This document shows, one piece after another, positions 1-8,991 of a stretch of DNA of 56,452 nt. The stretch comes from Natrialba chahannaoensis JCM 10990. Its GTDB lineage: Archaea; Halobacteriota; Halobacteria; Halobacteriales; Natrialbaceae. The notes beneath the pieces were generated by a model. That model was not told the origin of the DNA. It saw only the letters and a list, made by a program, of their open reading frames with translations, and ran no database searches. The first letter of the stretch is position 1. Each line of letters opens with the position of its first letter. The stretch spans positions 24,422 through 80,873 of the forward strand of contig NZ_AOIN01000078.1 of assembly GCF_000337135.1 (NCBI RefSeq). The letters run 5' to 3'. A program made the translations under genes and the position numbers.

Positions 1-168
1 GCGAACGAAGTGAGTGAGAACCGCGGACGACGAGCGGGGAACAGCGTGACCCGCGAGCAAACGAAGTGAGTGAGAACCGCGGACGACGAACGGGGAACAG
101 CGTGACCCGCGAGCGAACGAAGTGAGTGAGAACCGCGACACAGCGAACGGGGAACAACGTGACCCGTG
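1..168. repeat. 56-bp tandem repeat, three copies
   Basis: Three successive units begin at 1, 57 and 113 and share a core reading gcgaacgaagtgagtgagaa. The first two are nearly identical and the third diverges at its end. The period is not a multiple of three and no gene runs through it. The core resembles, in reverse complement, the centre of the palindromic element at 2359-2483. The array is therefore probably an amplified inner segment of an element whose right arm is at 177-215 and whose left part lies outside the window. Confidence 0.85.
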
Positions 169-176
169 AGTGGGCT

Positions 177-215
177 GTGCGATCAGTGTGTAACTAGTTG
201 CAGTTGTTACTATAG
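177..215 (+). repeat. 39-bp inverted repeat, left copy
   Basis: This 39-bp stretch is the exact reverse complement of 2359-2397. The two copies face each other across about 2.1 kb holding msrA and the shortened glpA-like gene. A diverged same-orientation copy is at 2447-2483 and a weaker one near 52957-52995. No transposase is associated, so this looks like a non-autonomous palindromic repeat family. Confidence 0.9.
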
Positions 216-288
216 TGGAGTAGGGAATTGCTCGCATCGCAGTCCCAGTCCCGTCACACCTTTCCTCACGCATCACGTACCCCAGCGC

Positions 289-822
289 ATGGAACGAGCC
301 ACCTTCGGCGGCGGTTGCTTCTGGTGTGTCGAAGCCGCGTTCAAGGCCCTCGACGGCATCGAGTCCGTCACCTCCGGCTACGCCGGCGGCCACACCGAGA
401 ACCCCACCTACGAGGGAGTCTGCTCCGGCGAGACTGGTCACGCAGAAGTCGTCCAACTCGAGTACGACCCAGACCAGATCGCCTACGAGGACCTGCTCGA
501 AGTCTTCTTTACGATTCACAACCCGACGACGAAGGATCGGGAGGGGCCGGATATCGGCTCGCAGTACCGCTCTGCGATCTACGCTCACGACGAGGACCAA
601 CTCGAAACGGCCGAAGCGTTTGCGGCTGCACTCGAGGACGAAGGACTGTACGAGGGGATTGTCACCGAAATCGAGCCGCTCGAGACGTTCTACGAGGCTG
701 AGGAGTACCACCAGGATTACTTCGAGAAGAATCCGAACGACGCCTACTGTTCGATGCATGCGGCACCGAAGGTCGAGAAGGTCCGCGAGCAGTTCGGGGC
801 AGATGCGACGGCGACGCAGTAG
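289..822 (+). CDS. msrA: Peptide-methionine (S)-S-oxide reductase MsrA
   Basis: MsrA reduces methionine-S-sulfoxide in proteins and free methionine, repairing oxidative damage in the cytoplasm. The 177-residue protein begins directly with the family core. The GCFWC motif at residues 9-13 carries the catalytic Cys10, followed by the conserved GYAGG stretch and the ETGHAE segment. Cysteines near the C-terminus (DAYCSMH) may take part in recycling. An in-frame GTG at 166 would add 41 residues unlike any MsrA and would start inside the inverted repeat, so I chose the ATG at 289. It stands alone, with 183 bases of apparently non-coding DNA before the next gene. The family assignment is secure. Confidence 0.95.
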   Translation: MERATFGGGCFWCVEAAFKALDGIESVTSGYAGGHTENPTYEGVCSGETGHAEVVQLEYDPDQIAYEDLLEVFFTIHNPTTKDREGPDIGSQYRSAIYAHDEDQLETAEAFAAALEDEGLYEGIVTEIEPLETFYEAEEYHQDYFEKNPNDAYCSMHAAPKVEKVREQFGADATATQ

Positions 823-1005
823 CACAACCACGGAACGAGGGGCTAGGTGCCGTGATAGCGTCGACAGCTCCGACAGTTTCGGCGGTTTTGACGACTCCGA
901 CAGTGCCGTCGGCTTCGGCAGCCCGGACGGCACTAACCGATTCGCATACTGTCACGGCCACGGCACAGCATCCCTGAACCCTGCTGAGACACTCTGTTAC
1001 ATCCA

Positions 1006-2226
1006 ATGACTATCACAACTGACGTCCTCGTCATCGGCGGCGGCGCAACCGGCACCGGAATCGCTCGCGACCTCGCCCTCCGCGGTATCGATGTCACACT
1101 CGCCGAACGCGGCGGCCTCTCGGCCGGTACCTCCGGGCGTTCACACGGCCTGCTCCACAGCGGCGCACGCTACGCCGAAGCCGACGCCGAGGGCGCACTC
1201 GAGTGCCTCGAGGAGAACCGAATCCTGCGAGAAATCGCGGGCGAGTGTATCCGGGAGACGCGCGGTCTCTTCGTGCAGGTGGCCGGCGACGACCCGGCGT
1301 ACTTCGACGAGAAACGTGCGGCCTGCGAGGAGCTTGGCATTCCGGTCAAGGTCGTCGACGGCGACGACGCGCGGGAGGCAGTGCCCGGACTCGCTGCGGA
1401 TGTCGAACGCGCGATGTGGGTGCCGGACGCGGTCGTCCTCCCCTCACGGCTGGTCGCGGCCACCGCCGCCGACGCTCGCGAACACGGCGCTCGTATTCTG
1501 ACGAACGCACCGGTCGAGTCGATGGCACTCAATGGCGACCGCATCGACTCGGTTTCACTCGGCGGCGCGGTGGACACTGCTGTCGAACCCGAGTACGTCG
1601 TCAACGCGGCGGGGCCACACGCTGGCGTGGTCGCAGAGATGGCGGGTGTAAGCGTCGAAATGCGCCCAACGCGAGGTGTGATGGTCTCGGTCGACCACGA
1701 CGGCCTCGGGCCGGTGCTCAATCGCTGTCGCGATCCGGCGGACGGCGATATCATCGTCCCCCATGACGACGAGGTCGTGCTCGGGACGACGAGCGTGCCG
1801 GTCGACGATCCCGATGAGTTCGAACGTGACGAGCAAGAAATCGAGCGGACGATCCGCGAGTGCGCGATGATGCTCCCCGCCGTGGCCGACGCCCCGCAGG
1901 TTCGGACGTGGTGGGGCATCCGTCCGCTCTACGAGCCCGACGAAGCGGCTCGCGGCGGTCGCGGCATCTCACGCGGGTTCGTCCAGCTCGATCACAGCGC
2001 GGATGGTGTCGCCAATGTTGTCAGTATCGTCGGCGGCAAACTCACCACGTACCGACGGATGGCCGAATCCGTCGCTGATCTGGTCGCGGACCAGCTTGGG
2101 GTTGGGGACTCGAGTACGACGGCTGAGCGAGAACTGGTCGGTGCGTCGTCGGCGAGTGAGATCGATGCGTTCGTCGACGAGTTCGACGGCCAGGGACCGA
2201 CGGATGCGGATCTTGTCGGTGAGTGA
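1006..2226 (+). CDS. GlpA-like FAD-dependent glycerol-3-phosphate dehydrogenase, C-terminally shortened
   Basis: The protein resembles subunit A of anaerobic glycerol-3-phosphate dehydrogenase, which oxidises glycerol-3-phosphate to dihydroxyacetone phosphate and passes electrons to the membrane via GlpB and GlpC. The N-terminal FAD-binding GGGATGTG motif is at residues 11-18, and the DAO fold continues through a GGKLTTYRRMAE segment near residue 345. At 406 residues it is well short of typical GlpA proteins (about 540-590) and lacks the cysteine-rich BFD-like [2Fe-2S] domain at the C-terminus. No glpB, glpC or glpK is adjacent. The gene ends about 130 bases before the palindromic element at 2359, suggesting truncation by rearrangement. 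It may be a decaying extra copy or a stand-alone oxidoreductase. Confidence 0.8.
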   Translation: MTITTDVLVIGGGATGTGIARDLALRGIDVTLAERGGLSAGTSGRSHGLLHSGARYAEADAEGALECLEENRILREIAGECIRETRGLFVQVAGDDPAYFDEKRAACEELGIPVKVVDGDDAREAVPGLAADVERAMWVPDAVVLPSRLVAATAADAREHGARILTNAPVESMALNGDRIDSVSLGGAVDTAVEPEYVVNAAGPHAGVVAEMAGVSVEMRPTRGVMVSVDHDGLGPVLNRCRDPADGDIIVPHDDEVVLGTTSVPVDDPDEFERDEQEIERTIRECAMMLPAVADAPQVRTWWGIRPLYEPDEAARGGRGISRGFVQLDHSADGVANVVSIVGGKLTTYRRMAESVADLVADQLGVGDSSTTAERELVGASSASEIDAFVDEFDGQGPTDADLVGE

Positions 2227-2358
2227 TACTGTCGGACAAAAGTTAGTGAGCTGCCGGTCGCGAATTCGTGGCGGTCACTGAGAGGGAACGCCACAGTTCT
2301 GCGATCGACCTTCGAAGAGTTCTGTCCAATAGTCTGAGTTCCGACTGCTCTCCCCTGT

Positions 2359-2483
2359 CTATAGTAACAACTGCAACTAGTTACACACTGATCGCACGTT
2401 CGCGGTTCTCGTTCAGTTCACTCGCTCCGAACCGCGCTGCCGTCGGGCGATCAGGTGCGCAGTGACTTGCAGTGGCTACTATA
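2359..2483. repeat. Palindromic MITE-like element, about 125 bp
   Basis: The left arm (2359-2397) is the exact reverse complement of 177-215. The right arm (2447-2483) is a diverged copy in the opposite orientation, so the element can fold on itself. The centre has perfect 8-bp arms cgcggttc (2401-2408) and gaaccgcg (2429-2436). The 330 bases between the glpA-like gene and the cobalamin gene otherwise hold only the latter's promoter region. No coding capacity is seen. A transposase-mobilised MITE or a REP-type element are both possible. Confidence 0.7.
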
Positions 2484-2556
2484 ACCACCGATATCGCTAC
2501 CGAGCGACCGAAACGCAGCGGACCCTTGGACGACCAAAACACCGAGGAGTAACTAC

Positions 2557-3276
2557 ATGTGTACCCGCGCCGACGACTGGCATATGAGCGAGGAGCAGCC
2601 GCCCAACGAATCGGTACTCGAGAACACCCCTGGTCAGGGACGGACGCCCGAAGCCGAGCGAATCGACCCCGCGGCACCCGAGGAGTTTGGCTTGATACAG
2701 GTCTGGTGGGGCGACGGCAAGGGGAAGACGACGGCGACACTCGGAATGGGAATGCGCGCTGCGGGCCACGGTTACCGCGTGCACGTCCTCCAGTTCATGA
2801 AGGGCGGCGCGTCGAGCGTCGACGCTGTCCGCGGCGAGTACAACGCCATCGACGCTCTACCGGGGATCAGCTACGAGAATCTGGGTCACTACGGCTGGCA
2901 CGGGATGGCTGACGGCAGCGACGAGGCCCAGCACGAGGCCGAAGCACAGGCCGGACTCGAGCGCGCCCGCGAGGTCATCGACGCGGCGGCCGAGGCCGAC
3001 CTCAACGCGCCGCTCGCACTCGGGGGCGATCCGACCGACGGCGTGCACATGCTGATTCTGGACGAGGTGCTCTACGCCGTCGAGCGCGGCCTGATCAGTG
3101 AATCAGACGTGCTCGGACTACTGGATGCGAAACCGGATGGACTTGAGGTGGTCCTCTCTGGCGGTCACGAGGAGCCGGCGTATCTGGCCGAGCGAGTGGA
3201 TCTGATTACGAACGTTCGCAAGCAGAAGCATCCGATCGAGGACGGCCAGCGGGCTCGTCGCGGGACGGAGTTCTAG
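2557..3276 (+). CDS. cobA: Cob(I)alamin adenosyltransferase (CobA/BtuR/CobO family)
   Basis: The enzyme transfers the 5'-deoxyadenosyl group of ATP to cob(I)alamin or corrinoid precursors. The family P-loop GDGKGKTT is at residues 52-59, followed by the VLQFMKGG segment and a late MLILDEV strand typical of CobO/BtuR. An ATG at 2584 (MSEEQPP) would remove nine residues. I kept 2557 because a GGAG lies at suitable spacing upstream, but the shorter start is plausible. It forms a dispersed cobalamin set with cbiP (8992) and cbiA (35236). It runs alone and is followed by a convergent gene. Confidence 0.9.
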   Translation: MCTRADDWHMSEEQPPNESVLENTPGQGRTPEAERIDPAAPEEFGLIQVWWGDGKGKTTATLGMGMRAAGHGYRVHVLQFMKGGASSVDAVRGEYNAIDALPGISYENLGHYGWHGMADGSDEAQHEAEAQAGLERAREVIDAAAEADLNAPLALGGDPTDGVHMLILDEVLYAVERGLISESDVLGLLDAKPDGLEVVLSGGHEEPAYLAERVDLITNVRKQKHPIEDGQRARRGTEF

Positions 3277-3296
3277 CTGAATCGTCGGTGTGCACC

Positions 3297-4040
3297 TCAC
3301 GCGCTAGTCGGACTCGAGCCAGCAGAGCGACGGGCAAGCCGCCCGAGGAATGCGAGGAAGACGACCGATCCGAGGATTCCAACGAGAATGAGGGCTGTCC
3401 GGCTCACACCGGCCATCACGAAATACGGCGTCCCGAGAGCCAACAGCAAGAGGCCGATTCCGAACCCGGAGACACGGACGGTCGTTCGTGTCGAGGGGTG
3501 TGTCTTCACAGCGAACGCGCCGAGACCGAGCGCCGGAAGAAACAGCGTCAGCGCTGGAACGACGCCTTCGAACCAGTCATCGAAGTGCCACGGTGTCTCG
3601 GAGTCCTGTGACGCGTCGTACGTCAGCAAGAGGAACACCTCGTTGCCGTCTTCGACCAGAACCGACCCGTTTTCGGCGTCGTGATACTCGAACGACGATG
3701 GGGGCGCTTCGTAGCCGTCGGCGCAGTAGATCACGACAGCCGTACAGACGTTCGGTTCCCAATAGGGGACCTCTCCCTGTGTTGCCCCGCTGTTGGTCCC
3801 CTCCTCGAGTGTCCGTTCGATAAACTCCTGGGCCAGTGGGGAGAACTCGTCGACGGGAATCGGTTCGTCCCGGTCGACGTGCGTTTCGAACGTCGCCGTC
3901 GATTCGGGTGCGATGTAGTGTGGGTACTCGCTCTGATCCGCGTACGGTGAGGCATAGGCGCTGTCAGACAGTCCGACGCCGACGAACGCGAGGCTGATTC
4001 CGAGAAGGAGGAGGGGGATGATGGACCACCGGACAGCCAT
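3297..4040 (-). CDS. Hypothetical membrane protein
   Basis: I do not recognise this 247-residue protein by function. It starts with a hydrophobic signal anchor (about residues 6-24), has a polar exposed domain of about 130 residues with two cysteines (VCTAVVIYCADG), and ends with three predicted membrane segments (about 155-230) and a short basic tail. That topology suggests an extracytoplasmic domain held by a C-terminal membrane bundle. It converges with the cobalamin adenosyltransferase, with 20 bases between the stops, and is divergent from the ABC transporter at 4208. Confidence 0.75.
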   Translation of the reverse strand: MAVRWSIIPLLLLGISLAFVGVGLSDSAYASPYADQSEYPHYIAPESTATFETHVDRDEPIPVDEFSPLAQEFIERTLEEGTNSGATQGEVPYWEPNVCTAVVIYCADGYEAPPSSFEYHDAENGSVLVEDGNEVFLLLTYDASQDSETPWHFDDWFEGVVPALTLFLPALGLGAFAVKTHPSTRTTVRVSGFGIGLLLLALGTPYFVMAGVSRTALILVGILGSVVFLAFLGRLARRSAGSSPTSA

Positions 4041-4207
4041 ACATGATGAATCGTATGCATTACCAAGTATTTTCGGAACTTTCTACAGCGTACAAAACTC
4101 GGATATCTCCGCCTGGGAGGGATCGTACAAAACCAAACCGGTATGACAAAAACTGGTGCCAGCACAGTTATTACCAGTCACTGTGAACGATCGGTCAGCT
4201 GATACTG

Positions 4208-4966
4208 ATGGGAGTCCTTCGAGTCGACGAGTTACGCAAGTCGTACGGCGACGTTCGGGCTGTCGACGGCATGTCATTCGACGTCGAGCACGGAGAACTG
4301 TTCGGCTTTCTCGGCCCCAACGGTGCTGGGAAGACGACCACGATCCGCTCGCTGACCGGCCAGATCGTCCCCGACGAGGGCACGATCGACGTACTCGGAA
4401 CCGATCCGACGACAGCACCGATCGAAACGCGAACGCGCGTCGGCATCCTCCCCGAACAGGCGACGCCGCCGAGCTTTCTCACGCCGGAGGAGTATCTCGA
4501 GTTCGTCGGCGACGTGCGCGACCTCGACGAGGGGGCCGTCGCGGACGGCATCGACCGCTGGGCCGAACGGCTCGGCTTCGAGAGCAAACTCGAGACGCTG
4601 CACACTGACCTCTCACGGGGCCAGCAACAGAAGGTGATGATCTCCCAGGCGTTCCTCCACGAGCCGGAGCTGGTGCTCATCGACGAGCCGCTGGCGAATC
4701 TGGACCCGCTCGTGCAGGAGCAGGTCAAGCAGTTCCTCACGAGCTACGCCGCAGCGGACAACGCCGTCTTCGTCTCGACGCACAATATCGATGTCGCGGC
4801 GGATATCTGCACCCGCGTCGGCATCGTCGCCGACGGCAAAATCGTCGCCGAACGCTCGGTTGCAGACGAGACGAGCGACGACCTTCTCGAGACGTTCCTT
4901 GATCACGTCGACGATGCGAACGCACGTGACCTCCCGTCACTCGAGCGGGACGCGATCCAGACATGA
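4208..4966 (+). CDS. ABC transporter ATP-binding protein
   Basis: This is a 252-residue single ABC ATPase. It has Walker A GPNGAGKTT near residues 37-45, the signature LSRGQQQKV near 137, Walker B LVLIDEP and a downstream switch histidine (VSTHN). Subunits of this size pair with a separate membrane protein in ABC-2-type exporters. The stop overlaps the start of the permease gene by four bases (ATGA), so the two are translationally coupled. The substrate cannot be read from sequence. The 167-base gap to the divergent gene at 4040 should hold both promoters. Confidence 0.9.
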   Translation: MGVLRVDELRKSYGDVRAVDGMSFDVEHGELFGFLGPNGAGKTTTIRSLTGQIVPDEGTIDVLGTDPTTAPIETRTRVGILPEQATPPSFLTPEEYLEFVGDVRDLDEGAVADGIDRWAERLGFESKLETLHTDLSRGQQQKVMISQAFLHEPELVLIDEPLANLDPLVQEQVKQFLTSYAAADNAVFVSTHNIDVAADICTRVGIVADGKIVAERSVADETSDDLLETFLDHVDDANARDLPSLERDAIQT

Positions 4967-6525
4967 GTGGAGCCGGTACTGACGCGTCACGGTCCACGCA
5001 GCCCTCGAAGTCCTCAAGTGCACCGGGCCAGCGAGGCAGACCTGGCCGCCAACGGGTCGGCTCGAGCTTCGTCGGTGACGGGACAAACCGGCTGCTGTTC
5101 GCCGCACTCCTGCGCGAGGAGTGGCGGCTGCACACCCAACTGTTCGGCGGCGGGCGCTTTCTCACCTTCCCGCTGCTGATCGCCGTACTCACCGCCGGCG
5201 CGACAGTGGCACTCGTAGAGACGGGAACCGCTGCCTCGACGGTCGTGTTTGGCCTACACGTCCTCGCACTCGGCTTCGGACTCTACAGCGGCACCGCCGG
5301 CTTTGCGGGCTCGAGTATGCTCGAGAACGTCTTCGGTGGCCTCTCGCTCGTTCTCGGGACAGCTGCGACGCTCCCGCTCTCACGACGGCGACTGCTCGGC
5401 ATCTTTCTCGTGAAGGATGCGCTGTTCTACGCCGTCGTCTTTGTCCTGCCGATGGCGACTGCGGCGATTCCCCTCGAGGGTGTGTCAGCGACGACACCGG
5501 TCGACATCGCGACGCTGTGGCTCTCGCTCTCGCTCGTCTTTGCCGCCGGGATGACCGCAACGGTCGCGCTGATCGCGTTGCGAACGCGTGGCGTGCCGAC
5601 ATGGACCCTCCTGACTCTCGTCGCCGCCCTCGCGAGTGGCGTTCTCGGCTCCGCGTCGGCAACGCTCGCGGTGGCTCAGACGCTGGTCGTTCCACAGTCC
5701 GCGTCGCTTCCGGCAGGAGTCGGACTTGCGGGCGCAACCGCGCTCGTCGCCGCTGCGTCGCTTGCCGTGTACGATCCGACGTACGGCAAGCCGACCCGAA
5801 CGGCAGTCGACCAGTTCGCGCGCCTTCGCAGACTCGGCGACACCGTCCCTGGTGCAACCGGTGTGAACGATCCGCTGGTCGTCAAGACGCTGCTCGACCT
5901 CTCGCGCTCCGCCGGCGGCGTCTGGAAACCGTTCGTCTCTGCCGGCATCCTGCTCGCGCTCGTCGCCGCGCTCGTCGGCGTCGTCCACGAGATTACCGGG
6001 ATCGAACCTGCACCCGGCATCTTCTTCGGCGGCGTGCTCGGTCTCTCGGCGTTTACCACCTACAACTGGCTCACCCAGTTCGATGCACTCGAGTCCTACC
6101 TCGCGTATCCGGTGACGATCGCCGACGTGTTCCGGGCCAAGCGGACGGCGTTCGTCCTCGTCGGCACGCCCGCGGTGGCCGTGCCCTACCTCGCCGCAGT
6201 GCTCTGGTTCGGGGCAGCGCTCATCGATGCGCTCGTCGGCGCAGTGTTGCTCGCTGGCTTCGGGCTCTACTACTACGGGCTCACGGTCTACATCGCCGGC
6301 TTCGACCCGAACGAGTTCCTCTTTGATTCGGTCCGGTTTGGGCAGTTCACCGTCGGCGTCGCGGTCGCGCTCGTTCCGGCGCTGGTCGCGGGCTTCGTCG
6401 TCGTGCCGCCGACACCGGAAGTTGCACTCACGCTTGCCGGTGTCGGGATCGGATTCGGTGCGATTGGCGCGGTGCTCTCGAGTCGCGCAGGGCCAAAGTG
6501 GGACAGGCAGTATCGTCACCAGTAG
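4963..6525 (+). CDS. ABC transporter permease, multi-spanning
   Basis: The 520-residue membrane protein overlaps the ATPase gene by four bases. After a hydrophilic Ser/Gly-rich N-terminus of about 40 residues it has roughly twelve hydrophobic segments. No solute-binding protein is adjacent, so export or membrane remodelling is more likely than uptake. The family is diverse and the assignment rests mainly on topology and coupling with the ATPase. Confidence 0.8.
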   Translation: MSGAGTDASRSTQPSKSSSAPGQRGRPGRQRVGSSFVGDGTNRLLFAALLREEWRLHTQLFGGGRFLTFPLLIAVLTAGATVALVETGTAASTVVFGLHVLALGFGLYSGTAGFAGSSMLENVFGGLSLVLGTAATLPLSRRRLLGIFLVKDALFYAVVFVLPMATAAIPLEGVSATTPVDIATLWLSLSLVFAAGMTATVALIALRTRGVPTWTLLTLVAALASGVLGSASATLAVAQTLVVPQSASLPAGVGLAGATALVAAASLAVYDPTYGKPTRTAVDQFARLRRLGDTVPGATGVNDPLVVKTLLDLSRSAGGVWKPFVSAGILLALVAALVGVVHEITGIEPAPGIFFGGVLGLSAFTTYNWLTQFDALESYLAYPVTIADVFRAKRTAFVLVGTPAVAVPYLAAVLWFGAALIDALVGAVLLAGFGLYYYGLTVYIAGFDPNEFLFDSVRFGQFTVGVAVALVPALVAGFVVVPPTPEVALTLAGVGIGFGAIGAVLSSRAGPKWDRQYRHQ

Positions 6526-6534
6526 GCGGCCCCG

Positions 6535-8490
6535 TCACCGCCGCTGCACAGCGTGCACCCCTGCAAACGCGAGCACGACGAGAACGATCACACTGCTAGC
6601 TGTAACTCCACCAAACCCCGGCATCGAGTCGAGCACCTGTTCTGGAGTGTCACTGCCAGTATCGGGCTCCCGAACTGTCAGCTCTGCGCTCACAGCCCCT
6701 GCAGTGATCGTTACCTCCCCGGCAGTCGGTGGAACGATCTCCGTTCGAACCGTTCGTTGCTCACCCGACTCGAGTGCGACTCGTACCTCACCCACCTGCT
6801 CGCCGTCTGCCTCGATCGGGACTGTCCCGATCGCGGTGCGGTTGGCTGGGTTCGAGACAGGTATCTCGAGTGGGGTCTCGACGCCGCGGACCGGGTCAAT
6901 GTCGGCGGTGATCGAGTCGACCTGCGGCGAGGCGGGATCGCGGGCAGTCACGGTGATCGATTCGTCTGCAACCGCTAGCTCGTAGGTGCCCGACGAGGTG
7001 AGGTTGTGGCCGATCGTGACTGTGGCCGTCTCACCGGCTTCGAGGTGGACCGTTTCAGTCGCTGCGATGTGGCCGTCGACCAGCATCGGAATCGTGTGTG
7101 CGCCGTCTTCCGAGCCGACATTTTCGATGGTCGCAGTTGTCGACACGCGTTCGCCGACCCAGACTGTTGGCTCCGAGTCGCGCAGTGGCAGGTCGCGGTG
7201 GAGTCCCGAGACGGAGAACTGTGGTGACGGCCCGAGTTCGGTCGCGAACCCGACCTTCGTAAACTCGTCTGTCGTCGACCCGGGCAGCGTAAACAGTGAC
7301 TCGTCGTCGGGGATTGCCGGAGTCTCTTCACCGTCAACATACTGGTCGATCCACGCTGCCAGCGCTGGCTCGCCGCTCACGTCGACGACGGCGGCTTTGA
7401 ACTCGTCGTAGTCCTCGAGATCGTACGTCTCCTGGGTTAGTACGTCGAGCAACGTCGATTCGCCGTCGGTCTCCGTCCGGATTGCTGCGTCCAGTCCGGC
7501 GAGGACGTGGGCTCCCTTCTGGTAGTCTGCAGTGGACTGGGAAACCACTGCTGGGTCCGTTAGAATTGCGTCCTCGTAGCGCTCGTCGGTAACAGTATCG
7601 TAGAACTCGTCGAACGTCCCCTGCCCACTGTTCAACGCGATCAGGTAACCGTAGTACTCGCCGGTCGCCTCGGTGAGCCACAGCATCTCGTCATCGCCGA
7701 AGCTCCCGAGAAAGATGTGTGCTAGCTCGTGAGCCGGCACATTGTCGACCGTGTCGACTGCCGCACTGTCGCTTGCGACCCAGGCGACGTTGCCGATAGC
7801 CTGCCCACCCTGACGCTGTGGCGTGTGCTCGCCGGGAAGGACGTACAGCGTCAGCCGGTCATGCTGGAGTCGCCATTCCGCGAACTCCGCGGCGGCCGTT
7901 GCCTGTGAGAGTTGCGCCTCGGCATCGATCTCCGACTCGAGTTCGGCCGGAACGATGACGGAAGCCACCATCGTGCCCGCGGCGTCGGTGTGGTGGGCGT
8001 GTTCGCCAGCGTACATCGCTCTGGTCGTGGCGTGGCCGGTGCCATCGAAGCTGGCACGGTTGACCACTGTCGGGTTCGAGCCCGTGTATGTCCAGGAGAG
8101 GCGCGGTGAGGGCGTCATAATGAAGCCAGTTTCGCCGTCAGCGTAGTTTCCAGCCCCAATCTGTGAGCGGCTCGGATCGACATCGAGTTCGATCACCGGA
8201 TCCGAACCGCCGGTCCACTCGAACGTGGTGTCGTCGACCTGCTTGAGGTTCGCCGTGTCGCTGACAGCGATGCCGTCGGTTCCAAGCTCGTCGAACTGGA
8301 CCGTCAATTCCCGAACGTTCGACGGGAGATCGTACTCGTACGTACCCGTGAACGTTTTCGTCTCAGCGTCGTAGCTTCCGGTTGTTTCCACGACGAGTTC
8401 GGATGTCGCCGCTGCACTCCCCGTTGCGACGAGACCCAGTGCAACCACACAGAGACAACAGAGTGCCACCAGCTGTAGTCCACGACTCAT
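6535..8490 (-). CDS. Secreted M1-like metallopeptidase with PGF-CTERM anchor
   Basis: The 651-residue protein has an N-terminal signal peptide (hydrophobic to about residue 27). A zinc motif HELAH lies at residues 254-258, with Glu274 in a WLTEA context like the WxNE of M1 gluzincins. The spacing from His258 to this Glu is slightly shorter than the usual 18 residues. Two C-terminal regions (about 400-600) look like CARDB/Ig-type beta domains. The protein ends with PGFGG, a hydrophobic segment and VHAVQRR, the PGF-CTERM layout that archaeosortase A uses for processing and lipid attachment. It is probably a cell-surface peptidase or a structural relative. It converges with the ABC permease. Confidence 0.8.
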   Translation of the reverse strand: MSRGLQLVALCCLCVVALGLVATGSAAATSELVVETTGSYDAETKTFTGTYEYDLPSNVRELTVQFDELGTDGIAVSDTANLKQVDDTTFEWTGGSDPVIELDVDPSRSQIGAGNYADGETGFIMTPSPRLSWTYTGSNPTVVNRASFDGTGHATTRAMYAGEHAHHTDAAGTMVASVIVPAELESEIDAEAQLSQATAAAEFAEWRLQHDRLTLYVLPGEHTPQRQGGQAIGNVAWVASDSAAVDTVDNVPAHELAHIFLGSFGDDEMLWLTEATGEYYGYLIALNSGQGTFDEFYDTVTDERYEDAILTDPAVVSQSTADYQKGAHVLAGLDAAIRTETDGESTLLDVLTQETYDLEDYDEFKAAVVDVSGEPALAAWIDQYVDGEETPAIPDDESLFTLPGSTTDEFTKVGFATELGPSPQFSVSGLHRDLPLRDSEPTVWVGERVSTTATIENVGSEDGAHTIPMLVDGHIAATETVHLEAGETATVTIGHNLTSSGTYELAVADESITVTARDPASPQVDSITADIDPVRGVETPLEIPVSNPANRTAIGTVPIEADGEQVGEVRVALESGEQRTVRTEIVPPTAGEVTITAGAVSAELTVREPDTGSDTPEQVLDSMPGFGGVTASSVIVLVVLAFAGVHAVQRR

Positions 8491-8674
8491 TCGTTGCAGT
8501 GACTGTTGGCTACACAGTCAAATACTGTGTGGCTACCCCCAATGCAGGTGCTCTCAGGTGACAACTGTGTGTGAGTTTGAACAAGCCGTCACAAGGACTG
8601 GTAGTCTAAATCAGTGAAAACAGCAGTCGTGTGCAAGGTATGAAAGCAACGGCGTGACCGCCGAACACGCGACT

Positions 8675-8932
8675 ATGAAAGTCGTCTACAAACCCGGCAA
8701 TGCGTACGAGGAGATCAACTGCTACGATTTCCGTGAGTACGAGCAGGGAATCGTCCTGCACAACGAGGAGGGATACAACATCGGATACGTACCCCACGAA
8801 ATCCTGAGCCACATCGAACCCCACCCGGAGGAGAAGATTGTATTCGGAAGCGAGGAGACTCTTGCGGTACGAGGAAGCGAGGACGGGGACGAAACCGAAG
8901 CGGAGAGCGACAGCAACGACGAGGACGACTAA
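8675..8932 (+). CDS. Conserved small haloarchaeal protein with acidic tail
   Basis: This 85-residue protein has a compact N-terminal part (MKVVYKPGNAYEEINCYDF...) rich in beta-type residues. It includes a GYVPHEILSHI segment and a strongly acidic tail of about 20 residues. I chose the ATG at 8675 over an in-frame GTG at 8654, because homolog-like sequence begins with MKVVYK (from memory). Function unknown. It is upstream of cbiP with a 59-base gap and may be co-transcribed. Confidence 0.7.
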   Translation: MKVVYKPGNAYEEINCYDFREYEQGIVLHNEEGYNIGYVPHEILSHIEPHPEEKIVFGSEETLAVRGSEDGDETEAESDSNDEDD

Positions 8933-8991
8933 CGCCTTCGGCCAACCGGAACCGACAGGACGATAGCCCACGCCAGAACACGTGGGTGTGA

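Noticed and set aside
1-168. Regular repeats that might be a CRISPR array
   Set aside because: The units are contiguous 56-bp tandem copies with no variable spacers, and no cas genes are present.
5485-6519. A 344-codon minus-strand frame opposite the ABC permease
   Set aside because: It is rich in Arg/Asp/Glu/Gly from GC-rich antisense codons and has no family resemblance. The plus-strand permease is well supported.
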